DNA of 64,000 nucleotides from Paraburkholderia translucens (GCF_020881035.1 NZ_JAJITC010000002.1:310001-374000); one strand, 5' to 3'; positions 1 to 9,710 are shown, counted from the first letter of the stretch. Notes: generated by a model not told the origin, from the sequence alone. Translations and numbers: made by a program.

Positions 1-2
1 CG

Positions 3-227
3 CAGATGGCCGCCGATGCCAACGTTGCCGAACGCTACGGTTTGGAAAAGCGTATCGTCGCGGTGAAGAACTGCCGCAACGTGACGAAGGCCGACATGAT
101 TCACAACGCGTGGCGCCCGAACATCAGCGTCGACCCTGAAACCTACCAGGTGATCGCCGACGGCCAGTTGCTGACCTGCGAGCCGGCCGCCGTGCTGCCA
201 ATGGCGCAACGCTATTTCCTGTTCTGA
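3..227 (+). CDS. ureC: Urease alpha subunit, C-terminal end (partial)
   Basis: This is the last 74 codons of the catalytic nickel subunit of urease, which hydrolyses urea to ammonia and carbamate in the cytoplasm. The 5' part lies outside the window; the frame is open from base 3. The tail contains the segment [10 protein letters not shown] and ends in the typical QRYFLF-type terminus of bacterial UreC. The stop at 225-227 is two bases before the ureE start, and ureE, ureF and ureG follow in the usual order, which fixes the identity. The nickel-binding and catalytic residues lie upstream and cannot be checked here. Confidence 0.93.
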   Translation, partial: QMAADANVAERYGLEKRIVAVKNCRNVTKADMIHNAWRPNISVDPETYQVIADGQLLTCEPAAVLPMAQRYFLF

Positions 228-229
228 CC

Positions 230-871
230 ATGCGCACACTGAACAAGCTCCTCGCGCCGCATCTGAAGGTTGCGCCCGTACTCGTCAAGCGCGCGCCGAC
301 GCTGACGCTGGCGTTCGATGCACGTCGCAAGAGCCGTCTCGCCGCGACGCTCGACAACGGCGAGGAAGTCGCATTGCTGTTGCCGCGCGGCACCGTGCTG
401 CGCGATGGGGATGTGCTCGTGGCCGATGATGGCGGGCTCGTGCGTGTCGTTGCCGCTCATGAAGCCGTGCTTTACGTGCGCGCTCCGGATGCGTTGACGC
501 TGACGCGGGCTGCCTATCACCTCGGCAATCGTCATACGCCGGTCGAAGTGGGCACCGATTATCTGAAGCTCGAATACGATCCGGTGCTCGCCGACATGCT
601 CACACGGATCGGCGCGACGGTCGAACAGGTGTCGCTGCCTTTCCAGCCCGAAGCCGGTGCGTATGGCGGCGGCCATAAGCATGGGCACGACGAGACGTTC
701 GCCGAGGACTATGCGCTCGCGCAGCAGGTGTTCGACGAGCATCATGGGCATGAGCATCCGCATAACCATGCGGGTTCCTCGCACTCGCATTCGCACGATC
801 ACGGCCATGACCACGTGCACGACGAATCGTGCGGACATGGACACCCTCCTCATCATCATGCGCATCGCTGA
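230..871 (+). CDS. ureE: Urease accessory nickel chaperone UreE
   Basis: A 213-residue metallochaperone that delivers Ni2+ to the urease activation complex. Residues about 1-140 form the UreE N-terminal and metal-binding domains. From about residue 148 the C-terminus becomes strongly histidine-rich, with His-Gly, His-Asp and His-Ser runs and a final [10 protein letters not shown] His-rich tail of this kind is typical of UreE proteins that store several nickel ions. The ATG lies two bases after ureC, so translation is probably coupled. The last 14 bases overlap the start of ureF. Confidence 0.96.
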   Translation: MRTLNKLLAPHLKVAPVLVKRAPTLTLAFDARRKSRLAATLDNGEEVALLLPRGTVLRDGDVLVADDGGLVRVVAAHEAVLYVRAPDALTLTRAAYHLGNRHTPVEVGTDYLKLEYDPVLADMLTRIGATVEQVSLPFQPEAGAYGGGHKHGHDETFAEDYALAQQVFDEHHGHEHPHNHAGSSHSHSHDHGHDHVHDESCGHGHPPHHHAHR

Positions 872-1538
872 ACTCACCGCGCTGCTGCATCTCGCGTCGC
901 CGGCGCTGCCGATCGGCGCGTTCAGCTATTCGCAGGGACTCGAAGCGGCGATCGAGGCACGGCTCGTCACCGACGCCGACTCCGCGCGCAGATGGATTGA
1001 ACGCGGCTTGACCGATGTGCTCGCGCGCGGCGAGTTGCCGTTTCTCGCGCAGCAAATCGAACGCTGGCGCACGCACGACGCCGGTGAACTCGCCGACGCC
1101 AACGCCGAATTTCTCGCGAGTCGCGAGTCCGCCGAACTGCGCCGCGAAACCGAACAGATGGGCTGGTCGCTGCGGCAGCTATGCGTGTCGCTCGAATGGG
1201 GCGACGCGGCCCGACGCGCGACGCTCGCGTCCATCACGCCGCTCGCGCAACCTACCGCGTTCGCGTTCGCCGCCCACGCGCACGATGCTCCCGTCGATGC
1301 CGCGCTGGCCGCCTATGCGTTCAGCTGGGTCGAGAACCAGGCCGCCGCCGCGTTGAAGGCGGTGCCGCTCGGCCAGCTCGCGGGACAGCGCATCATCGTC
1401 GCGCTGCGCGAGCCGATCGACGCGGCCGTTGCGCGCGCGCTCGCGACCTCGCGTGAGAACCTCAACACGTTCGCGCCGCAGCTCGGCATTCTGTCGGCGC
1501 GTCACGAGTCGCAGTATTCGCGGCTCTTCCGCTCGTAG
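858..1538 (+). CDS. ureF: Urease accessory protein UreF
   Basis: A 226-residue UreF, which forms the UreD-UreF-UreG activation complex on apo-urease and gates GTP-dependent nickel insertion. The segment [16 protein letters not shown] near the N-terminus and the C-terminal [18 protein letters not shown] are family hallmarks. The frame is open further upstream, but those codons run through the His-rich end of ureE and are not UreF-like. I chose the ATG at 858 because the N-terminus then begins a few residues before the conserved [10 protein letters not shown] block, as in related Burkholderia proteins recalled from memory; an ATG at 837 is possible. It overlaps ureE by 14 bp. Confidence 0.94.
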   Translation: MRIAELTALLHLASPALPIGAFSYSQGLEAAIEARLVTDADSARRWIERGLTDVLARGELPFLAQQIERWRTHDAGELADANAEFLASRESAELRRETEQMGWSLRQLCVSLEWGDAARRATLASITPLAQPTAFAFAAHAHDAPVDAALAAYAFSWVENQAAAALKAVPLGQLAGQRIIVALREPIDAAVARALATSRENLNTFAPQLGILSARHESQYSRLFRS

Positions 1539-1557
1539 CACGATCACACGATCCATC

Positions 1558-2214
1558 ATGAACGCACCTCATCAACCTGCTTTTCCCACCCAGACCCGCA
1601 CGAAGAAGCTGCCGCCGCTACGCGTGGGCGTCGGCGGCCCGGTCGGCTCGGGCAAGACCACGCTGCTCGAAATGCTGTGCAAGGCGATGCGCGAACGGTA
1701 CGACCTCGTCGCGATCACGAACGACATCTACACGAAAGAAGACCAGCGTCTGCTGACCGTGGCGGGCGCGCTGCCGGCCGAGCGGATCATGGGCGTCGAG
1801 ACGGGCGGCTGCCCGCACACGGCGATCCGCGAGGACGCGTCGATCAACCTCGAAGCGGTCGACCGCATGCTCGCGCGTTTTCCTGACGCGGACATCGTGT
1901 TCATCGAATCGGGCGGCGACAACCTCGCGGCGACCTTCAGCCCGGAACTGTCGGATCTGACGATCTACGTGATCGACGTGGCGGGCGGCGAGAAGATTCC
2001 GCGCAAGGGTGGGCCCGGGATCACGAAGTCGGACCTGCTCGTGATCAACAAGACGGATCTCGCGCCGCTGGTGGGCGCGAACCTTGACGTGATGGCATCG
2101 GATGCGAAGAAGATGCGTGGGGAACGGCCGTTTGTGATGTGTAATTTGAAGGCGCTCGAAGGGCTCGACGAGGTGGTGAAATTTATCGAAAAGAAGGGAT
2201 TGTTGACCGTGTAA
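1558..2214 (+). CDS. ureG: Urease accessory GTPase UreG
   Basis: A 218-residue SIMIBI-class GTPase that powers nickel loading of urease. Visible motifs are the P-loop [10 protein letters not shown] (about residues 26-35), the metal-site motif [13 protein letters not shown], the Walker B-like region ending IESGGDN, and the guanine-specificity motif NKTDL. The start is the ATG at 1558, 19 bases after ureF. It is the last gene of the urease operon; the next gene is convergent. Confidence 0.97.
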   Translation: MNAPHQPAFPTQTRTKKLPPLRVGVGGPVGSGKTTLLEMLCKAMRERYDLVAITNDIYTKEDQRLLTVAGALPAERIMGVETGGCPHTAIREDASINLEAVDRMLARFPDADIVFIESGGDNLAATFSPELSDLTIYVIDVAGGEKIPRKGGPGITKSDLLVINKTDLAPLVGANLDVMASDAKKMRGERPFVMCNLKALEGLDEVVKFIEKKGLLTV

Positions 2215-2237
2215 GCAAGTAACGCTTCACTCGCCCG

Positions 2238-2263
2238 GATGGCATTCGAGTAGAAATGCCATC
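2238..2263. terminator. Hairpin between convergent ureG and waaA
   Basis: A perfect 9-bp inverted repeat (GATGGCATT with its complement, 8-base loop) sits in the 126-bp gap between the convergent ureG and waaA stop codons. There is no long T-run on either side, so it is only a possible terminator for either operon. Confidence 0.35.
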
Positions 2264-2340
2264 ATCTCGCTTCCCTCCTTCGAGAGGTAGAAGCGCACCA
2301 TCTTTTTTATGGCTGCACGAAACGAGGTCCCGCTCGATTG

Positions 2341-3654
2341 TCATTCCGGCAACAGCGCCGCCAACACATCCACCGTCCTCGCGGTCGCCCCCCGATGTCT
2401 TGCTGCGAACGCAGCAGCCGCACCACCCATCGCAAGCCGCCGCGCCTTGTCGCCGAATAGTTCGCGCAGCGCGCGCGCCAGATCCGCCGGGTCCTGCACC
2501 TGCACGGCGGCACCTGCCGCGACCGCATCGACGGTGGCCTGCGTGAAGTTGAACACGTGCGGCCCGATCAGCACCGGCACGCCGACCGCGCAGGCTTCGA
2601 TCAGGTTCTGTCCGCCGAGCGGCAACAGGCTGCCGCCGATAAACGCCAGATCCGACGCCGCGTAGTAAGCGCCCAACTCGCCCATCGAATCGCCGAGCAG
2701 AACGTTCACGTCATGCGGCAACGGCGGCACGCCGCCGGCGCCACTGGCCGCCGCCGATGCGACCTTCGCATCGGGTGCCCAGGCCGATCGACGTTCGAGC
2801 CGCAACCCCGCCTTCTCGACGAGCGCGGCGACTTCATTGAAGCGCTGCGGATGACGCGGCACCAGAATCAGCAGCGCATCGTCGACGCCAAGCGCCGCGA
2901 GCGCTTCGAGCACAAGTGCCTCTTCGCCCTCGCGCGTGCTCGCCGCCACCCACACGGGCCGCGTACCGATCGCCGCGCGCCATGCGTGGCCACGCGCCGC
3001 GAGTTCGGGCGGCGTAGTCATGTCGAACTTCAGATTGCCGAGCACCGCGACGTTGCGCGCACCGAGCGCGGTCAACCGCTCGGCATCGGACGGACTCTGC
3101 GCGAGCACGCGCGCGAAGCCGCCGAACACGTCCTTCGCCGCGCCGCCGAACTTCGCTGCGCGCTTATACGAACGCGCCGACATCCGCGCGTTGGTCAGCA
3201 CGAGCGGCACGTCGGCGCGCCGGCATTCGTCGATCAAGGTCGGCCATACCTCGGTTTCCATCACGAGACCGAGCGACGGCCGCCATGCGCGCAAGAAGCG
3301 CCGTACCGCACGGGGCATGTCGTACGGAAGATAGCTGCGCAGCACGCGGTCGCCGAAAATCTCGATGCCGGTCGCGCGGCCGCTCGGCGTCATGTGCGTG
3401 AGCACAATGCGCGCGTCAGGACGCGCCTTCATCAGTGCTTCGATCAACGGCTGCGCGGCGCGCGTCTCGCCGACCGATACTGCATGCACCCAGATCACCG
3501 GCGCGCCGTCTTCGGGCAAGCGAGCGCGCGAGTAACCGAAGCGCTCGCCGATATGCTCGCGATAACCGCGCTCCTTGCGCGAACGGATCAACAGACGCAG
3601 CACCGCAAGCGGCGCGATGAGCCACCAGAGCGCGCGATAGATCGCTCTTAGCAT
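2341..3654 (-). CDS. waaA: 3-deoxy-D-manno-octulosonic acid transferase (Kdo transferase)
   Basis: A 437-residue GT30 enzyme that transfers Kdo from CMP-Kdo to lipid IVA at the inner face of the inner membrane, the first step of LPS core assembly. The N-terminus has a membrane anchor (WWLIAPLAVLRLL) followed by the basic stretch and ERFGYS segment typical of WaaA. The motif VHAVSVGET, the METEVWPTL segment and the C-terminal GGSLLPLGGQN block are family signatures. Length matches the family (about 420-440). It lies downstream of kdoO and waaC on the same strand, which forms an inner-core gene group. Confidence 0.95.
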   Translation of the reverse strand: MLRAIYRALWWLIAPLAVLRLLIRSRKERGYREHIGERFGYSRARLPEDGAPVIWVHAVSVGETRAAQPLIEALMKARPDARIVLTHMTPSGRATGIEIFGDRVLRSYLPYDMPRAVRRFLRAWRPSLGLVMETEVWPTLIDECRRADVPLVLTNARMSARSYKRAAKFGGAAKDVFGGFARVLAQSPSDAERLTALGARNVAVLGNLKFDMTTPPELAARGHAWRAAIGTRPVWVAASTREGEEALVLEALAALGVDDALLILVPRHPQRFNEVAALVEKAGLRLERRSAWAPDAKVASAAASGAGGVPPLPHDVNVLLGDSMGELGAYYAASDLAFIGGSLLPLGGQNLIEACAVGVPVLIGPHVFNFTQATVDAVAAGAAVQVQDPADLARALRELFGDKARRLAMGGAAAAFAARHRGATARTVDVLAALLPE

Positions 3655-3754
3655 CGCCGCTCCGTGTGGTTGCCCCGCTTCGCAAAGCGTGCGGCGCTGG
3701 TTAGCGGTCTGCGTGCCGGCCGCGCTTGCCGAGCTCTCGACTCAACCGCCGCGC

Positions 3755-4639
3755 TCAAACCAGCGCCCTGCCCTTCAGGCGTTCGAGAATACCGAGCGGC
3801 GCGCATTCCGGCTGCGCCATTGCCTTCACCGGCAGGAAGAAGGTCTGCTCCAGCATGAACTGGCCGGACATGACCGCGTGCGAGGTTTGATCAGAGAAGC
3901 ACACCCACACGCTGCCCGGCGGAAACGGCATGGTCTCCTGCGGGCACGTCTTCTGATAGTCGAGGTCGGCCTTCATGCCGTCGTGCAGATTGAGCATCAG
4001 GTGGTCGTACTCGCTGCGCGGCGATTTGGTGACGTGCAGCAGGTTGAGCAACCACGCGGAGCCCGGCATCTGCGGCTTGATGCGCGGCAGGAAGCGTTGC
4101 GCCATGTCCTCGAACGGCTCGCCAACGCGCCACACGCGCGGCACGCCATGCGGATTCACGTTGGTAAACACGCGCAGGATGCGCTCGCCGTAGTTCGGCC
4201 GCGACGGAAACGCGTCGACGTGCAAACGGCTATCGTCCTTGCGCCAAGAGGTTTCGCGGGTCTCGACCTGATGCAGTCGCAGGCTCGTCGGCGCGACACG
4301 CAGCTTGCCGTTGTACTCGGGAAAGAGCCCGTCGACGAGCGTGCGCGCATTCGCCTGATAACGCGCGATCAACGCGCGCACCGCCGACTGCGTGACCGCA
4401 TCGCCGGCCACGCCATGCAGCGCGCCGCCATTCGGTTCGAGGCTGATGTTCTTGCGATTCGGATCGGCGAGCGCGGGATCGAGCAGCGCTTGCTCGCCAC
4501 CTTCGATCGCGAAGCGCAGATTCGGGAAGTACAGCACCTTGCCGCGCTCGACGGCGGCGAGCAGCGTTTCGCGCGGCACGGACAGGTTGGCGCCGTGCCA
4601 GTCGGCGTTCGCTACTTCGATGATCTGGGTTTCGTTCAT
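3755..4639 (-). CDS. kdoO: Kdo 3-hydroxylase (Fe(II)/2-oxoglutarate dioxygenase)
   Basis: A 294-residue protein of the KdoO family, which hydroxylates the outer Kdo of Kdo2-lipid A at C3 to give D-glycero-D-talo-octulosonic acid (Ko), a known sugar of Burkholderia inner core. The facial-triad candidates are His140 and Asp142 (in LHVDAF) and the distal His254 (in SDQTSHAV). There is no signal peptide, as expected for a cytoplasmic enzyme. The frame is open 64 codons further upstream but those codons are non-conserved; the ATG at 4639 is preferred. Its position between waaC and waaA supports the role strongly. Confidence 0.87.
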   Translation of the reverse strand: MNETQIIEVANADWHGANLSVPRETLLAAVERGKVLYFPNLRFAIEGGEQALLDPALADPNRKNISLEPNGGALHGVAGDAVTQSAVRALIARYQANARTLVDGLFPEYNGKLRVAPTSLRLHQVETRETSWRKDDSRLHVDAFPSRPNYGERILRVFTNVNPHGVPRVWRVGEPFEDMAQRFLPRIKPQMPGSAWLLNLLHVTKSPRSEYDHLMLNLHDGMKADLDYQKTCPQETMPFPPGSVWVCFSDQTSHAVMSGQFMLEQTFFLPVKAMAQPECAPLGILERLKGRALV

Positions 4640-4658
4640 GGTCGCCCTTGGGAACGGA

Positions 4659-4682
4659 GGGTGCGCAAGGCGAAGCGCACCC
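4659..4682. repeat. Short perfect inverted repeat between waaC and kdoO
   Basis: GGGTGCGC and its complement, 8-base loop, lie in the 80-bp gap between waaC and kdoO. There is no T-run, so I do not call it a terminator. It could form a hairpin in the shared transcript just upstream of the kdoO start. Confidence 0.3.
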
Positions 4683-4719
4683 ACGGGTTGCAGCAGGTGC
4701 CGATGACTGCCGGCCCGGG

Positions 4720-5721
4720 TTACAGCAAGCCGAATGCGGCCAGCGCCGACTTGACCTGCTGCAGCGTCGGCGGCTGCCCGGCCGCACCGAGATTGACGAC
4801 GTTCGACGACCAGTAGCCGCCGGTGCGCCACGCGGTGGAGAAATTGTACAACTCGACCGTAGGCCGCTTCAGCGCCGCGGCGATGTGAACCAGACCTGTA
4901 TCAACGCCGACCGTCGCCGCCGCGCCATCGATCAGCCCGACCACCGCCGGCAGCGACAGCTTGGGCGGTACGATCGCGGCCGCACCGAACTCCTTCGCGA
5001 GCCGCTCGCTCGTCGCGCGCTCGGCGTCGCTGCCCCATGGCAGCACGATCGACGCGCCGCGCCGCACGAGCGACTGCCCCAGTTCGATCCACGCGGCGTC
5101 GGGCCACTGCTTGTCGGCGCGCGAAGTCGCGTGCACGAACACCACGTAGGGCACCGGCAGGTTCAGATTCGCCTGCGACAGCGCAAGCGCGGCGCGCCCG
5201 GTGTCGAGACCGAAGTCGATGTCGTCGGTGGGTTGCGGCGGTGGATCGTTCAGCGCCGCGGCCACCAGTTGCCGCGTGCGTTCGACCACGTGCGTGCGCG
5301 GCGCGATCGGCACGCGCCGTCCGTAAAAGAAGCGCACCGGCCATTCGTAGCCGGCGCCCTCAGTGCGATTGCCGAGGCCGACGAGCGGCCCGCGCGCCAT
5401 GCTCGCGACCCACGCGGTCTTGATAAGCCCCTGGCAGTCGATCACGAGATCGTAGTGCTCGGCGGCGAGCGCGCGACGAAACGCGCCGATCTCGCGCCAG
5501 TTCCCGACCGACAGGATGCGTTTGCGCCAGCGCCGCAGCGACACGGGAATCGCGCGCCGCACGCCGGTCACGAGTTCCACCAGCCCGACGAAGCTTTCCT
5601 CGACGAGCCAGTCGATCTGCGCATCGGGATGGCGCCGCCGGATGTCGGCGATTGCGGGCATGTTATGAACGACGTCGCCGAGCGACGACACCCGCACGAT
5701 CAGTATCTTTTGCGCGCTCAA
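4720..5721 (-). CDS. waaC: LPS heptosyltransferase I
   Basis: A 333-residue GT9 enzyme that adds the first L-glycero-D-manno-heptose to Kdo2-lipid A from ADP-heptose. The N-terminus ILIVRVSSLGDVVHNMPA is the classic heptosyltransferase start and contains the catalytic Asp of the SLGD motif. The C-terminal domain has VDTGLVHIAAAL, the donor-binding signature. The start codon is TTG at 5721: an in-frame stop lies five codons upstream and no ATG fits the conserved N-terminus. It is followed by kdoO and waaA. Confidence 0.94.
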   Translation of the reverse strand: MSAQKILIVRVSSLGDVVHNMPAIADIRRRHPDAQIDWLVEESFVGLVELVTGVRRAIPVSLRRWRKRILSVGNWREIGAFRRALAAEHYDLVIDCQGLIKTAWVASMARGPLVGLGNRTEGAGYEWPVRFFYGRRVPIAPRTHVVERTRQLVAAALNDPPPQPTDDIDFGLDTGRAALALSQANLNLPVPYVVFVHATSRADKQWPDAAWIELGQSLVRRGASIVLPWGSDAERATSERLAKEFGAAAIVPPKLSLPAVVGLIDGAAATVGVDTGLVHIAAALKRPTVELYNFSTAWRTGGYWSSNVVNLGAAGQPPTLQQVKSALAAFGLL

Positions 5722-5797
5722 GAGTGGGGAAACCGGCTATCCGGCTCGAAGATGCGTTGAGAGGACCGCAATTCTAGCGCGTCATCTGCGAAACGCA

Positions 5798-5836
5798 TGA
5801 AAAACGCGGCGCGGTAAGGCAACCCGCGCCGCGTTC
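5798..5836 (-). terminator. Rho-independent terminator after manB
   Basis: A 12-bp perfect GC-rich stem (arms 5803-5814 and 5824-5835, 9-base loop) followed on the minus strand by five U residues. It lies downstream of the manB stop at 5897 and upstream of waaC, so it should separate manB from the core genes. Confidence 0.8.
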
Positions 5837-5896
5837 ACTGGTGGCGACGCTTCGATCCGTCTGAACGAGGTTCGAAGCGGGCCGCCGCTTCAGCCG

Positions 5897-7291
5897 TCAG
5901 AACGGCAGTTTCGCATCGGCCTTCTCGGCGAGAATCACGCGGCGGAAGTCGTCCTGGATGCGCTTGAGCGCGGCGTCGTTGTCGGCTTCGAAACGCATCA
6001 CGACGACGGGCGTCGTGTTCGACGAACGCGCGAGGCCGAAGCCGTCCGGATACTCGACGCGCAGGCCGTCGATCTTGACGACGTTGTCCGCGCCGGTGAA
6101 CTTCGCGTTCTGCTGCAAACGCGCGATCAGCTCGAAGTTCTCGCCTTCTTCGAGCTTCAGTTGCAGTTCGGGGGTGGAGTGCGAGTTCGGCAGCGAGTTC
6201 AGCAGCTTGCTCGGGTCGGCGACGCGCGTGAGGATTTCGAGCAGACGCGCGCCGGTGTACAGGCCGTCGTCGAAACCGTACCAGCGGTCCTTGAAGAACA
6301 CGTGGCCGCTCATTTCGCCCGCGAGCGGGGCGCCCGTTTCGCGCAGCTTCGCCTTCACGAGCGAGTGGCCGGTCTTCCACATCAGCGGCTCGCCGCCCTT
6401 TTCCTTGACCCACTTCGCGAGATTGCGCGTGCACTTCACGTCGTAGATGATCTGCGCGCCCTTGTTGCGCGACAGCACTTCTTCGGCGAACAGCATCAGC
6501 TGGCGGTCCGGGTAGATGATCTGTCCATCTTTGGTGACGACGCCGAGGCGGTCGCCGTCGCCGTCGAACGCGAAGCCGATTTCCGCATCCGTCTCCTTCA
6601 GCGCGCGAATCACGTCCTCCAGGTTCTCGGGGTGCGCCGGATCCGGGTGATGATTCGGGAAGTTGCCGTCGACTTCGGTGAACAGTTCGACGAGTTCGCA
6701 GCCGAGCTTCCTGAACAGCTTCGGCGCAAGCGCACCGGCCACGCCGTTGCCGGTATCGACCACGATCTTGATCGGACGCGCGAGCTTCACGTCGCTCGTG
6801 ATGCGCTCGAGATACGCGTCGGCGATGTCGTACTCGGTGTACGAACCGCTGCCCTGCGCGAAGTTTTCATCGACGATGCGCTGATGCAGCGCGAGAATCT
6901 GCTCGCCGTAAATGGCCGCGCCGCGCAACACCATCTTGAAGCCGTTGTAGTCGGGCGGATTGTGGCTACCGGTCACGACGATGCACGAATCGACGCGGCG
7001 CTCGCCGCCCGCGAGTTTCAACGGCACGCTCGCCGCGAAGTAGCCGACCGGCGTGGGCACCATGCCAACGTTGACCACATCGACGCCCGCTGCACGCAGA
7101 CCGTCGGACAGCGCCGCGATCAGCTCGGGACCCGAGAGCCGCCCGTCGCGTGCGACCACCACGGCGTCGCCGCCCTGCGCACGCACTTCGCTGCCGAACG
7201 CACGGCCAATGGAACGCGCGGCGTCGGCGTCGAGGGTCTTGCCAATGACACCACGAATGTCATACGCCTTGAAAATGGATTTGGAGATCAT
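5897..7291 (-). CDS. manB: Phosphomannomutase / phosphoglucomutase
   Basis: A 464-residue alpha-D-phosphohexomutase of the AlgC/ManB type. It interconverts mannose-6-P and mannose-1-P (and probably glucose phosphates), feeding GDP-mannose and nucleotide-sugar pools. The active-site phosphoserine is Ser109 in TGSHNPPDYNGFK; the Mg2+ loop is FDGDGDRLG; the sugar-binding region includes GEMSGH. Length matches AlgC (about 463). It is alone between two intergenic regions and has its own terminator. manC near 55 kb encodes the next enzyme of the GDP-mannose route. Confidence 0.93.
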   Translation of the reverse strand: MISKSIFKAYDIRGVIGKTLDADAARSIGRAFGSEVRAQGGDAVVVARDGRLSGPELIAALSDGLRAAGVDVVNVGMVPTPVGYFAASVPLKLAGGERRVDSCIVVTGSHNPPDYNGFKMVLRGAAIYGEQILALHQRIVDENFAQGSGSYTEYDIADAYLERITSDVKLARPIKIVVDTGNGVAGALAPKLFRKLGCELVELFTEVDGNFPNHHPDPAHPENLEDVIRALKETDAEIGFAFDGDGDRLGVVTKDGQIIYPDRQLMLFAEEVLSRNKGAQIIYDVKCTRNLAKWVKEKGGEPLMWKTGHSLVKAKLRETGAPLAGEMSGHVFFKDRWYGFDDGLYTGARLLEILTRVADPSKLLNSLPNSHSTPELQLKLEEGENFELIARLQQNAKFTGADNVVKIDGLRVEYPDGFGLARSSNTTPVVVMRFEADNDAALKRIQDDFRRVILAEKADAKLPF

Positions 7292-7620
7292 ATTGGCTCA
7301 CTTGCGTGCAATGGAAAATTTTGACCTGGGCATCGACGATAACCGGTAAAAATCGCATAAAAAATCGCGAAAAAAACCGCGGCAATGCTCACGTTAAAAA
7401 CGTGTGGCACCACGCCTCGATGCGCCCTTGCCGGAAGCGGTCCGGTTCCAACTTATAATTGCGTTCTTCTGACCAGCCTGAGTACTGCCATTCTAATGCT
7501 TAGACGCCCTCCTTTTGCAAAGTTGCCGAGGCTGCCGGCCGGGCGGGCGAACGCGCATGGCACTGCATGCAGGGCCGCGCGAGGCGGCTTGACCGGCGCG
7601 CAGCGGCGAACGGCCAACGG
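7292..7620. promoter_or_regulatory. Divergent promoter region manB / flippase operon
   Basis: A 329-bp gap between divergently transcribed operons. It is clearly AT-richer than the flanks from about 7310 to 7390. On the plus strand a perfect TATAAT occurs at 7454-7459; the nearest -35-like hexamer, TTGCCG at 7428-7433, is 20 bp away, so spacing is poor. No ORF in the gap looks coding. Confidence 0.4.
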
Positions 7621-8883
7621 ATGCTGACGCTCAAGCGCTTCGCCAATCCGGACGTCTCGCGCGCGTTGACGAACATCGTCTGGCTGGGGCTCGAGCGGCT
7701 CACGCAGATCGGCGTCGCGATCGTGATCAGCGGCATGCTCGCGCGGTACTTCGGGCCCGATACGTTCGGCAAATGGCAGTACGCGAACACGCTGCTGCTG
7801 GTGCTCTCGCCCATCACCTGGGTCTGCGGCGCGGAAATCCTCGTACCAACCATCGTCAGCCGGCCGCCCGAACAACTCGGCACCGTGCTCGGCAGCGCCT
7901 TTGCGCTGCGCATTTGCGTGTCGGCCGCGGCGGTGCTGCTCACGTGGCTCGCGATTGCACTGCATTGGTTCGAACCGCTCGTCGGCGCGATGCTCGCGGG
8001 TCTCGCGGTGACCATGCTGTTTCGCGAACCGTTCGTCGGCGTGATCAACGCGTGGCTACAGAGCATGACCTTTAGCAAGCCGCAGTTGCTGACCAGCATG
8101 AGCACAGCAGTAATCAAAGCCGGCCTCGTCTATCTGCTGGTTCAAGCGATGGCCGCGCCCGCGCGCTTCGGCTGGCTGTGGGCGCTCGAATCGGCGGCGA
8201 TCGGCGCGGTGCTGTTGCTCTACTTTATGCGCCACCATGGCGGCAAGCTCGGCTGGCACCTCGACCGGACGCTCTTCAGGCATTTCGCGAGCGCGGGCAC
8301 CGTGTTCTGGGTCGGACTCATCTGTATGTACCTGTTCCTGAAACTGGACCGGCTGATGCTCGAACGCGCCATTTCGTTCGCCGACCTCGGACGCTATTCG
8401 GCCGCCCAGCAGTTGAACGAGAACTGGATCACGCTCGCGCTGATGCTCGCGCAAACCATCGCGCCGGCGTTCGTCTATCGCGTGCAGGGCATCGCGCAAC
8501 TGCGCCGCAACGTGTGGCGGCTCACCGCGCTGACCGCCGTGCTGATGGTGGGCGGCGCGCTGGTGCTCGATCTGCTCGCGGGCTTCATCATCCGCCGCGT
8601 GTTCGGGCCGGAATTCGAAGGCGCGATCGACATCTTCCGCTGGGCCGTATGGCTGTCCGTGCCGGCCGGTATCGAGGCGATCGGCAATCTGGTCGTCCTC
8701 AAGTATCAGGCCAAATTCGTGTTGCTCGCGAAGTGGCTGCTCGCGCTCGCCGTCGCGTTCGCGGTCAATCTGCTGGCGATCCCGCGACTCGGCGCATACG
8801 GCGCGCTCGTGGGCCTCGCGGCCGGCTATCTGACGGCCGCGTCGGTCAATCTTTATTACATCCGTTTCAAATTGCGCCCATGA
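7621..8883 (+). CDS. Wzx-like polysaccharide flippase
   Basis: A 420-residue polytopic membrane protein of the oligosaccharide flippase (MATE-like/Wzx) type, which would move polyprenyl-diphosphate-linked glycan repeats across the inner membrane. It shows about 12 hydrophobic segments and the family-like N-terminus with LGLERLTQIG and LARYFGPDTFGKWQYA. The ATG at 7621 is preferred because the preceding in-frame codons (from 7567) read like basic non-coding sequence. It overlaps the next glycosyltransferase by ATGA. Substrate cannot be told from sequence. Confidence 0.82.
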   Translation: MLTLKRFANPDVSRALTNIVWLGLERLTQIGVAIVISGMLARYFGPDTFGKWQYANTLLLVLSPITWVCGAEILVPTIVSRPPEQLGTVLGSAFALRICVSAAAVLLTWLAIALHWFEPLVGAMLAGLAVTMLFREPFVGVINAWLQSMTFSKPQLLTSMSTAVIKAGLVYLLVQAMAAPARFGWLWALESAAIGAVLLLYFMRHHGGKLGWHLDRTLFRHFASAGTVFWVGLICMYLFLKLDRLMLERAISFADLGRYSAAQQLNENWITLALMLAQTIAPAFVYRVQGIAQLRRNVWRLTALTAVLMVGGALVLDLLAGFIIRRVFGPEFEGAIDIFRWAVWLSVPAGIEAIGNLVVLKYQAKFVLLAKWLLALAVAFAVNLLAIPRLGAYGALVGLAAGYLTAASVNLYYIRFKLRP

Positions 8884-9710
8884 CGAATTCATCCGCCACC
8901 GCGCAAACCACGCTCGACGACGTCGCGGTGCTGATGCCCGCTTATAACGGCCAGGCCGCTGTCGATTCTACGCTCGCGTCGTTCGAGGAAAGTGCGCTGG
9001 TGCACGTACTGATCGTCGATGACGGCAGCACGCCGCCGATCGTCGCGCCCACGCTGTCGAACCTGAAGATCGAAGTGCTGCGCATGGGGCAGAACAGCGG
9101 CATCGAGCGCGCCCTGCAAACCGGCATCGACGCGCTCGCGCAGCGCGGCTTTCGCTATGCAGCGCGTATCGACGCGGGAGACCGCGCGGTGCCGCTGCGG
9201 CTCGCAAAGCAGCGCGCATTCATGGAAGCGCATCCGCATGTGGCGGGCCTCGGCATGTGGACCCAGGTCGTCACGCGCGCGGGCGAACCGGTTTTCATGC
9301 TGACGCCGCCGGCCGAGCCGAACGCGATCCGGCGCCAACGCTTTTTCCGCTCATGCCTCGCGCATCCCTCGATGATGCTGCGTATCGATGCCGTGCGCAC
9401 GGTGGGCAACTATCGCGCCGAGTATCGTTCGGCCGAAGACCTCGATCTGTTCGTACGTCTGATGGAACGCTACGACTGCGCGAATCTGCCGGAACTCGGC
9501 CTCTATTACGAGCTGAACGAAGGCGGCATCAGCGCGACGAAGCGGCGCCGGCAGATCGGCTCGACGCTGCGTTTGCAGTTGCGCTACTTCAACGTGGCCA
9601 ATCCGTACGACTGGCTGGGTCTCGCGAAGAATCTGCTGCATCTGGTCCTGCCCTATCGCACCTTGCAGCGGGTCAAGCGTGCGCTGCTCGCGCCGCGCGC
9701 AAGCGGTTGA
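8880..9710 (+). CDS. Family 2 glycosyltransferase
   Basis: A 276-residue cytoplasmic GT-A enzyme. The N-terminal VAVLMPAYNGQ and LIVDDGSTPP, then RIDAGDRAVP at the DXD position, mark GT2. The C-terminal part holds the acceptor-site RSAEDLDLFVRL segment (ED motif). The start ATG overlaps the flippase stop (ATGA), so the two are translationally coupled. It probably adds a sugar to the glycan exported by the upstream flippase; donor and acceptor are unknown. Confidence 0.87.
   Translation: MTNSSATAQTTLDDVAVLMPAYNGQAAVDSTLASFEESALVHVLIVDDGSTPPIVAPTLSNLKIEVLRMGQNSGIERALQTGIDALAQRGFRYAARIDAGDRAVPLRLAKQRAFMEAHPHVAGLGMWTQVVTRAGEPVFMLTPPAEPNAIRRQRFFRSCLAHPSMMLRIDAVRTVGNYRAEYRSAEDLDLFVRLMERYDCANLPELGLYYELNEGGISATKRRRQIGSTLRLQLRYFNVANPYDWLGLAKNLLHLVLPYRTLQRVKRALLAPRASG

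Noticed and set aside
2557..3651. 364-codon plus-strand ORF opposite waaA
   Set aside because: Antisense shadow of waaA in GC-rich DNA; Arg-rich with no motif.
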